Origin: Candidatus Omnitrophota bacterium
Lineage (GTDB): Bacteria; Omnitrophota; Koll11; Tantalellales; Tantalellaceae
Direction: 5' to 3'
Assembly (NCBI GenBank): GCA_015231715.1
Contig: JADGBB010000037.1
Span: 1-11,501 of the forward strand
Length of the DNA: 11,501 nucleotides
Shown: positions 6,908 to 11,501 of the stretch, piece after piece
Numbering within the stretch: the first letter of the stretch is position 1
Layout: each line of letters opens with the position of its first letter
Notes under the pieces: generated by a model
Database searches by the model: none
Seen by the model: only the letters and a program-made list of their open reading frames with translations
What the model was told of the DNA's origin: nothing
Program-made: the position numbers and the translations under genes

Positions 6908-6924
6908 TTTTGTCCCTATTTTTT
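6897..6924. repeat. Tandem 14-bp repeat TGTCCCTATTTTTT x2
   Basis: Two exact, adjacent 14-base units at 6897-6910 and 6911-6924. The second unit contains the TAG stop (6916-6918, minus strand) of the HAMP sensor gene, so the repeat decides where that protein ends. The unit shares TGTCCC with the intergenic repeat at 8353-8392 and resembles TGACCC in the other two repeat sets. Confidence 0.85.
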
Positions 6925-8073
6925 ATTATAAGGTTCCGGTCTTCCCAATTCTTTGCATAATTCATTTACTTCTCTTTTCATCTCTATAATTCTAAGTTCC
7001 CTTCCCCTCATTGATTTGTTGACCTTTTCAAGTTCTTTTATCTTATCTGTAATTTCTTGTGTTCTTTCTTGTATTTTTATTTCTAACTTATTTTTTTCAT
7101 CTTCTAGCTCTTTTGTCCTTTCCTTTACTTTCTGCTCCAATCCTGTATTTATTTCTTTTAGACGATCCTGGGAAGTTCTTAGCTGCTGCTCACTTGCTTC
7201 TAATTGCTTATTTAAGGCATTCAACTCATCCACTTTTTGCTTTTCTATTCTGATCTGAGCATCTGCAACAGCAAATTCTTTCTCCTGTTGGATCAGCACT
7301 TTAAGTCTGCTTGCCATTGAGTTAAAAAGTCCGGCAAAATCAGAAATTTCATCATTTGACTTTACCACCACCGCAACATCCATATTGCCTTTTTTTATTT
7401 CGTTTGTCATCTTTGTTAATGTTTGAATAGATAAAAGGATAGAGCGGGATAAGAGCATTACAGGAACTATGCTTATTATTGAAAGAAAAACCAGACATAC
7501 GGAAATTATTTTTACCTTTAACATTCTTTGTTTTCTAGTATTCCTCAAGACCTGCTGAGTTTGATATACTGAGGTGTCTACTATTTCATCCAACAAATCG
7601 GTCGGATAGCGATCCTTCCCTCTTATACTACTATCTGCTTCTTTAAAATGTCCGCCTGTTCCTTCGGTATAAATCTTTAAAGCTTCATTATATGCTCTTT
7701 GAAGATCGTCATATTCAATAACAAATCTTTCCAAACGATTTATGTTCTCTGCCGAGGTTAACTTATACGGTCCATTCATAAGCTTTTCTATTGATCTTTG
7801 AACCAGATCATGTTGTACGTCAAATAAGCCTTTATACTTTTTAAGATCCTCTTGGTTGTGCCCGCGAAGTAAAATATCCTTCCATTCCTGGACTTCTTTT
7901 TTAAAATCAACTTGCATACTACGCACTAAATTCGTTTGCCCAATTCGGGTTTCCGCGTATTCTGAATAACTTAGTATTGTATTTATGCTCGAAAATGCTA
8001 AATAGCTCCCTAAACAAAAAATCAATAAAAACGGACCCCCAAAAACCAATAAAAACTTCTTTTTTATGTTCAT
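6916..8073 (-). CDS. HAMP-domain membrane sensor with coiled coil, no output domain
   Basis: A 385-residue inner-membrane protein. TM1 is about residues 7-27, a mostly helical periplasmic region spans 28-186, TM2 is 187-208, and a HAMP domain covers about 209-262 (LTKMTNEIKKGNMDVAVVVKSNDE, then GLFNSMASRL). A long heptad-rich coiled coil runs from about 263 to 350 and ends with GRELRIIEMKREVNELCKELG. The periplasmic segment QVDFKKEVQEWKDILLRG resembles ligand domains of chemotaxis receptors and histidine kinases. No HisKA, ATPase, GGDEF, PAS or MCP signalling tip follows. In relatives, the GRELRxIEMK segment often leads into further domains. Here the frame stops within a repeat, so the protein may be truncated or may signal through a partner. 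AGAAGGA (8082-8088) lies 8 nt upstream of the ATG. Confidence 0.85.
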   Translation of the reverse strand: MNIKKKFLLVFGGPFLLIFCLGSYLAFSSINTILSYSEYAETRIGQTNLVRSMQVDFKKEVQEWKDILLRGHNQEDLKKYKGLFDVQHDLVQRSIEKLMNGPYKLTSAENINRLERFVIEYDDLQRAYNEALKIYTEGTGGHFKEADSSIRGKDRYPTDLLDEIVDTSVYQTQQVLRNTRKQRMLKVKIISVCLVFLSIISIVPVMLLSRSILLSIQTLTKMTNEIKKGNMDVAVVVKSNDEISDFAGLFNSMASRLKVLIQQEKEFAVADAQIRIEKQKVDELNALNKQLEASEQQLRTSQDRLKEINTGLEQKVKERTKELEDEKNKLEIKIQERTQEITDKIKELEKVNKSMRGRELRIIEMKREVNELCKELGRPEPYNKK

Positions 8074-8081
8074 GTTTTTTG

Positions 8082-8088
8082 TCCTTCT
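8082..8088 (-). promoter_or_regulatory. Ribosome binding site of the HAMP sensor
   Basis: AGAAGGA on the minus strand with an 8-nt spacer to the ATG at 8073; a good match that fixes the start. Confidence 0.6.
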
Positions 8089-8178
8089 CGATCCAGCGAG
8101 TAATTACTTTGACGAATTTGACCGTCGTTCATACTTAATAAAACTAAAATAACCGATCGTTAAATAAGCTTATTCGAT

Positions 8179-8206
8179 ATTATACTATATCATTTCTTAT
8201 TGACAA
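8179..8206 (-). promoter_or_regulatory. Sigma-70-like promoter for the HAMP sensor gene
   Basis: On the minus strand, TTGTCA (8201-8206, 5 of 6), 16 bp, then a perfect TATAAT (8179-8184). Transcription would start near 8172 and leave a leader of about 100 nt. It probably also drives the downstream chalcone-isomerase-like gene. Confidence 0.5.
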
Positions 8207-8228
8207 CTTTTTCTAAGGCTTGTGCAAT
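8200..8228 (+). promoter_or_regulatory. Possible promoter toward the zinc-ribbon methyltransferase
   Basis: A perfect TTGACA (8200-8205), 17 bp, then TGCAAT (8223-8228, 4 of 6). It overlaps the -35 of the opposing sensor promoter, because TTGACAA/TTGTCAA is read on both strands. The leader to the methyltransferase start would be about 240 nt, which weakens the case. Confidence 0.25.
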
Positions 8229-8352
8229 TCTATTATTCTTTATTAAAATAATTATTTTCAGATCATCAGACTAGTTTGATTTTAATTGGGGTCCATATTT
8301 TTTACTCTCGCTATTCTTGGCATGCCTGCAATTATGGTCAAATATTCAATTT

Positions 8353-8392
8353 ACGTCAATAAATTAAGTATTGTGTCCCCCAAACTGTCCCC
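8353..8392. repeat. Intergenic repeat-like motif with two TGTCCCC cores
   Basis: ACGTCAATAAAT (8353-8364) is followed by TAAGTATTG and two TGTCCCC cores (8374-8380 and 8386-8392). The first 12 bases also occur, reverse-complemented, at 163-174 within the repeat block at the other end of the window. From memory, a TAAGTATTGTGTCCCC string is a common dispersed intergenic motif in many genomes, but I cannot check copy number here. Confidence 0.6.
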
Positions 8393-8476
8393 AACCTGCT
8401 TAGAATTTATGTGCGGATCAGCGCCTTCCATCAATTTAAGTTGATTTATTCGTTCTATGATATAGAATGTAATTCT

Positions 8477-9367
8477 ATGAAATTAATGAGCAACATCACA
8501 AAGAATTATATCTGTCCTATATGCGGCTCACACTCCGGTATACTTGGTTATAAAAACGGAGTTCATGCCGTCAAATGCCCTGTGTGCACTTTTACATGGA
8601 AAGATATGCAGGACCTTCCCAAAGATTATTATGATACATGGCAATATGGTTCAGCTTTCTCGTTCGGACAACGCAACAAAAAAAATGTTTTCAAATTCCG
8701 TCTTGACCTCATTGCAAAGGTATGCGACGGCCAAATAAATAAAATAATGGATTTCGGTTGCGGCAAAGGCGAATTTGTAAAATTTCTCCGGAACGATAAA
8801 AATTACGAGGCTTACGGATGTGACATAGGCCCTGATACGCCTGATAAAACCTATTTCTTTAAATCTGACATTTCGGATCTTCCCTTGTCAGAACTTGATC
8901 TTATAACAAGTTTCGAAACTTTTGAGCATATAGAAAATATATCCGCCGTATTAGATGCCTTGGCATCACGACTTCGTAAAAACGGTTACATGTACATCGA
9001 AACTCAATACACTCATATAAACCATATCCTAAGCTGGGAATATTTTGATAAAGCTCATCACGTTTCTTTTTACAATCCGAAATCAATGAAGACACTTATG
9101 GAAAAACACGGCATGGAACTAATATACTACGACAATAAACCCTGGCCCTTAAATCTAAGAATTTTAAAACGCAAAGTACTGCATTTCTCCTACCGTTTCA
9201 TCCCGCCCTCTGTTCAAAAATCAGCGATTTACAAAAAACTATATTCTTTGGCAAGAAAAATAATAAAAAAAATTACGTTCACCAAACCCAAAAACCCAAG
9301 AGACAGAGACTGGCTAGAAGACATCTTAATGAAACACAACTGCACATTCATCGCCCGGAAAAGCTAA
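8477..9367 (+). CDS. Zinc-ribbon class I SAM-dependent methyltransferase
   Basis: A 296-residue protein from the ATG at 8477. A four-cysteine ribbon leads (CPICG at 13-17 and CPVC at 34-37). A Rossmann methyltransferase core of the Methyltransf_23 type follows: MDFGCGKGEF at 91-100 is motif I, and DLITSFETFEHI (about 142-153) is the acidic loop and post-motif helix. The C-terminal part has the HHVSFYNPKSMKTLMEKHGM pattern common in methyltransferases of surface-polysaccharide clusters. The substrate cannot be named: sugars are usual for this layout. There is no partner gene next to it. The frame is open from a GTG at 8411, but the family begins just before the ribbon. No Shine-Dalgarno precedes 8477 or the alternative ATG at 8486, so the exact start is uncertain. 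Confidence 0.82.
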   Translation: MKLMSNITKNYICPICGSHSGILGYKNGVHAVKCPVCTFTWKDMQDLPKDYYDTWQYGSAFSFGQRNKKNVFKFRLDLIAKVCDGQINKIMDFGCGKGEFVKFLRNDKNYEAYGCDIGPDTPDKTYFFKSDISDLPLSELDLITSFETFEHIENISAVLDALASRLRKNGYMYIETQYTHINHILSWEYFDKAHHVSFYNPKSMKTLMEKHGMELIYYDNKPWPLNLRILKRKVLHFSYRFIPPSVQKSAIYKKLYSLARKIIKKITFTKPKNPRDRDWLEDILMKHNCTFIARKS

Positions 9368-9553
9368 CCACTTAACCAAAATTAGAATCTAGCCTTAACG
9401 CCCCCTCATCTGCTACTCATTAGTTGCCAACAATATAATTAATTTCATACCTAGCGATCTACATTTTTCCATAGTGAAAGAATAGTAGTAACAGCGGTCA
9501 TTTCTTTCTTTTTCAGGCACAAATGAACTCTTCCTTCATATGTCATTAATCTT

Positions 9554-9587
9554 ACAAAGTTAAGTTACAAGTTAAGACTTGACCCTA
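9554..9587. repeat. Intergenic motif: near-tandem GTTAAG units, inverted repeat and TGACCCTA
   Basis: ACAAAGTTAAG (9554-9564) is followed by ACAAGTTAAG (9567-9576). CAAGT-TAAG-ACTTG (9568-9581) forms a perfect 5-bp stem, and TGACCCTA (9580-9587) ends the block. It lies immediately after the stop codon of the small NTF2-like gene. The core matches the TG[A/T]CCC[C/T] pattern of the other repeats. Confidence 0.6.
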
Positions 9588-9589
9588 TA

Positions 9590-10063
9590 TTAATAAAACT
9601 GGTCGCCTTTGACTGATAGGATCTTGTATCCTTTCTTTCCGGGTTTTAATATTATTTCGCTTGATCCGGTTTTTTTCTGCTGATTGCCGTTTGCGTCGAG
9701 GTATAGTTTGCGCCATGTAACACTTACATCTAAAAGACCTTCAGGACTTTTGAGTATATTATTTATCGTGAAATCTAGATCAATTACTTGTTCGTTTTTC
9801 CAGGTATCCTCCATATTGTCACGTGTCTCAGAAAAACCGCCATAGAAGTTCGAATCTAAAAAATTACTTACATTATCAAACTCTTCACCTTTTAAGTCTT
9901 TAGTGGTTTTTGCAAATACATCTTCAACTTCTTCTCTATATTCTTGGTTTGTTGAAAGTGGCTGTTTGTTCTTTTCGCCTGCTTTTGATGCCATTGCATC
10001 TGAACAAAGTGAAACTGATTGGAAAGCGAACAAAAACAAAACCATAAGCCTAATATATTTCAT
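9590..10063 (-). CDS. Small secreted NTF2-like protein
   Basis: A 157-residue protein of unknown function. It has a signal peptide (MKYIRLMVLFLFAFQSVSLC, cleavage probably after AMA at residue 25) and a short charged linker. A domain of about 115 residues follows, with a helical start (EVEDVFAKTTKDL), FLDSNFYGGFSE, and alternating strands ending SVKGDQFY. That order is typical of NTF2/SnoaL-like cone folds; the assignment is by pattern and therefore moderate. The start at 10063 has AAGGAG (10072-10077) 8 nt upstream. A longer frame from 10174 would overlap the preceding gene and add a non-family tail. The gene begins 19 nt after the large upstream gene, so the two are probably one transcript. 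Its domain resembles the C-terminal domain of that neighbour. Confidence 0.75.
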   Translation of the reverse strand: MKYIRLMVLFLFAFQSVSLCSDAMASKAGEKNKQPLSTNQEYREEVEDVFAKTTKDLKGEEFDNVSNFLDSNFYGGFSETRDNMEDTWKNEQVIDLDFTINNILKSPEGLLDVSVTWRKLYLDANGNQQKKTGSSEIILKPGKKGYKILSVKGDQFY

Positions 10064-10071
10064 AATACATT

Positions 10072-10077
10072 CTCCTT
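10072..10077 (-). promoter_or_regulatory. Ribosome binding site of the small NTF2-like gene
   Basis: AAGGAG on the minus strand, 8 nt before the ATG at 10063. It favours this start over the longer frame from 10174. Confidence 0.6.
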
Positions 10078-10082
10078 CCAAT

Positions 10083-11501
10083 TTAATTCCAAAAACTGCC
10101 GCTGACTGTTTTAAGTATGCGCATTTTTCCATTTTGATAGCCGACAACTTCTTGGATATCAGCTTTCTCTTCATGGCTTATACCCTGTCCCGAAATATTA
10201 CCTTTAATACTTGAAGAATAACTTACATCATAAGTACCATCTTGCCGCGGACTGATCTTTATCCCTGAGACTCTATACTCAACTGAATCAAATACATCAA
10301 AAGAGTTTTCAAGAACATCTTCTAGGTCGCTTATATCGCTGCCGTCAGATGAAGACCAATCTTCTGATAAAAAAGAAATAACTCCGTCTACATCTTGTGA
10401 GGAATATGACTTAGCAAATTGTGAATACATTTCGCGTATCGCTTCAGCCTCACGGCTTGTATCCTTGGATGTTGCTTGGCCTGCTAGCTTAGACTTCACA
10501 AGGCTATTTAGCTTTTCCATGCCTGATTTAACATCTTCATTAGCTAAGACATTTTTAATATTTTCATTTAGGTCAGTCATTATATCATTTATCTCATTTT
10601 TCCCGTCATCTGATGATGGGATGTCTTCAATAGTTTTAGAAGCTTCAGAAATTTCATCTAAAGCATCCCAAACATCTTGTTCGTCTATCATTGGTGTAAT
10701 CGGCATATTCGGCATATTCGCTTCTTCTGGATCAAAGGTATCTTCGTCAACATGATCCATTGCTCTAGATGAATAACTGACAGCTTGACTCTGCCCACCG
10801 ACATTGGTACCTCCTCCGCTAGGTGGACTAGAAGGAGGACGATTGCCGTGTGATCCTCCGTCCGGATGAGGAGCATGATCATCGGGAAACTTTGGACCCT
10901 CATCTTTAGTAATATCAAAAAGTCCTTTTTCTGCCATAGCTTTCGATATTTTCAAGCTTATGGAAGGATCCGACATTACCTGTCTCGCTAGAGAATACGC
11001 TTCGTCCAATTTTTTTCTTACGGACTTATCAACCACAGTCAGGAATTTATCGCCGTCCTCAATGCTGTTTGAATATATTTTTTTTCTGATCTCCGCGAGT
11101 TCTTCATAAAGCCCTCCCGGGCCCTCTCCCTGTGTCGATCCCGAGCCTACCCCGGCGTCTTTTGCAATGCTCAAGAATTCTTCAGTAGTCATCGCCTTTA
11201 ACTTAGCCGGATTTTTCGCTACAGCAAGCACCCTTGTTGCTCTTACGATAATGTCGTCAAGCCACGTTATATAAGCAGGGCTGGTTCCTTCTATTGTCTT
11301 TTGCAAGGCCTCATACATATTTTTATTTTTTTTCAGTTCTGGCATGATCCTAGCCTCAAATACAGTAACCGGATCAGCGTTCAAATTTCCATCTATACCA
11401 AGAGCAACTCCCAATTCTCCAACCTGGCTAAGCTGAGGCTGGTTATTTCCAACCGCTATCTGCCATTGACTGGCAGATATTATGGATGTTATGTTCTCGT
11501 T
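10083..11501 (-). CDS. 3' part of a large protein with C-terminal NTF2-like domain (partial)
   Basis: The frame is open to the window edge with no stop, so the gene is cut at its 5' end. 472 residues are visible; the TTG at 11414 is probably internal. Visible residues 1-205 are mostly helical. Residues 209-239 (10785-10877) are a Pro/Gly/Ser/His-rich linker. An acidic, Met/Pro-containing stretch and a helical segment follow. The last 125 residues (10083-10457) look like an NTF2/SnoaL-like domain: REAEAIREMYSQFAKSYSS, then VDGVISFLSEDW, then strands closing KTVSGSFWN. I do not recognise the whole protein. Long, low-complexity-linked proteins with such tails occur in Omnitrophota-type genomes, which is recollection only. 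The downstream small secreted protein shares the tail fold, so the two may be related by domain duplication. Confidence 0.75.
   Translation of the reverse strand, partial: NENITSIISASQWQIAVGNNQPQLSQVGELGVALGIDGNLNADPVTVFEARIMPELKKNKNMYEALQKTIEGTSPAYITWLDDIIVRATRVLAVAKNPAKLKAMTTEEFLSIAKDAGVGSGSTQGEGPGGLYEELAEIRKKIYSNSIEDGDKFLTVVDKSVRKKLDEAYSLARQVMSDPSISLKISKAMAEKGLFDITKDEGPKFPDDHAPHPDGGSHGNRPPSSPPSGGGTNVGGQSQAVSYSSRAMDHVDEDTFDPEEANMPNMPITPMIDEQDVWDALDEISEASKTIEDIPSSDDGKNEINDIMTDLNENIKNVLANEDVKSGMEKLNSLVKSKLAGQATSKDTSREAEAIREMYSQFAKSYSSQDVDGVISFLSEDWSSSDGSDISDLEDVLENSFDVFDSVEYRVSGIKISPRQDGTYDVSYSSSIKGNISGQGISHEEKADIQEVVGYQNGKMRILKTVSGSFWN

Larger units (their letters stand above)
8074..8476. 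other. Divergent intergenic region of about 400 bp
   Basis: Apart from the sensor ribosome binding site, the two back-to-back promoter candidates and the repeat at 8353-8392, I see no gene here. It includes GGCATGCC (an 8-bp palindrome near 8329-8336), an AT-rich stretch around 8228-8260, and a GGGGTCC segment near 8287 that vaguely recalls the repeat cores. A frame open from a GTG at 8411 joins the methyltransferase, but its first 22 residues look non-coding. Confidence 0.5.

Noticed and set aside
8411..8476. GTG start adding 22 residues to the zinc-ribbon methyltransferase
   Set aside because: The added residues have no family match, no ribosome binding site precedes the GTG, and the zinc ribbon that opens the family starts just after the ATG at 8477.
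9368..9553. Possible small gene or RNA after the methyltransferase
   Set aside because: No frame with a start, binding site and recognisable features was found, and no clear hairpin followed by a T-run is visible.
10064..10174. Longer start for the small NTF2-like gene
   Set aside because: It would overlap the large upstream gene by about 90 bases and bury the signal peptide. The ATG at 10063 has AAGGAG at good spacing.

Overview
The window is AT-rich bacterial DNA with tightly packed genes, signal peptides, a HAMP sensor and lipid-modifying enzymes. This suggests an uncultivated Gram-negative. The style of the sensor coiled coil (GRELRxIEMKxEV near the C-terminus), the B12-type radical SAM protein and the large NTF2-tailed protein recall Candidatus Omnitrophota or related lineages. 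That placement rests on recollection of family style and not on a search.

Positions 143-4590 (minus strand) hold a four-gene, translationally coupled operon that looks like a fatty-acyl or membrane-lipid modification pathway. In transcription order it encodes an FAD/NAD(P)-binding amine-oxidase-like oxidoreductase, a fusion of DUF1365 with a cyclopropane-fatty-acid-synthase-type methyltransferase, a DUF2177 membrane protein, and a DUF1295 (steroid 5-alpha-reductase/isoprenylcysteine-methyltransferase-like) membrane protein. Junctions are TTGA and ATGA overlaps and a 1-nt gap. The methyltransferase keeps its SAM site but appears to have lost most of the residues that hold bicarbonate in classical cyclopropane synthases, so its product may not be a cyclopropane. 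A cobalamin-binding radical SAM enzyme (4662-6272, plus) diverges from the operon across a 71-bp, apparently bidirectional promoter region. It converges on a secreted chalcone-isomerase-like protein (6260-6874, minus), a family with fatty-acid-binding relatives. Together these form a plausible, incompletely described lipid-tailoring locus.

Positions 6916-8073 (minus) encode a membrane sensor with an MCP-like periplasmic region, HAMP domain and long coiled coil but no output domain. It has a good sigma-70-like promoter and lies just upstream of the chalcone-isomerase-like gene. Positions 8477-9367 (plus) encode a zinc-ribbon class I methyltransferase. Positions 9590-11501 (minus) hold a small secreted NTF2-like protein and the 3' part of a large protein whose C-terminal domain looks like the same fold.

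Short G/C-core repeats sit at the ends of genes or in gaps (96-204, 6887-6924, 8353-8392, 9554-9587). They differ from one another but share a TG[A/T]CCC[C/T] core, always in the same orientation. One set has been read into the C-terminus of the DUF1295 protein, and another supplies the stop codon of the sensor gene. No transposase, CRISPR-Cas, tRNA or rRNA gene is visible.
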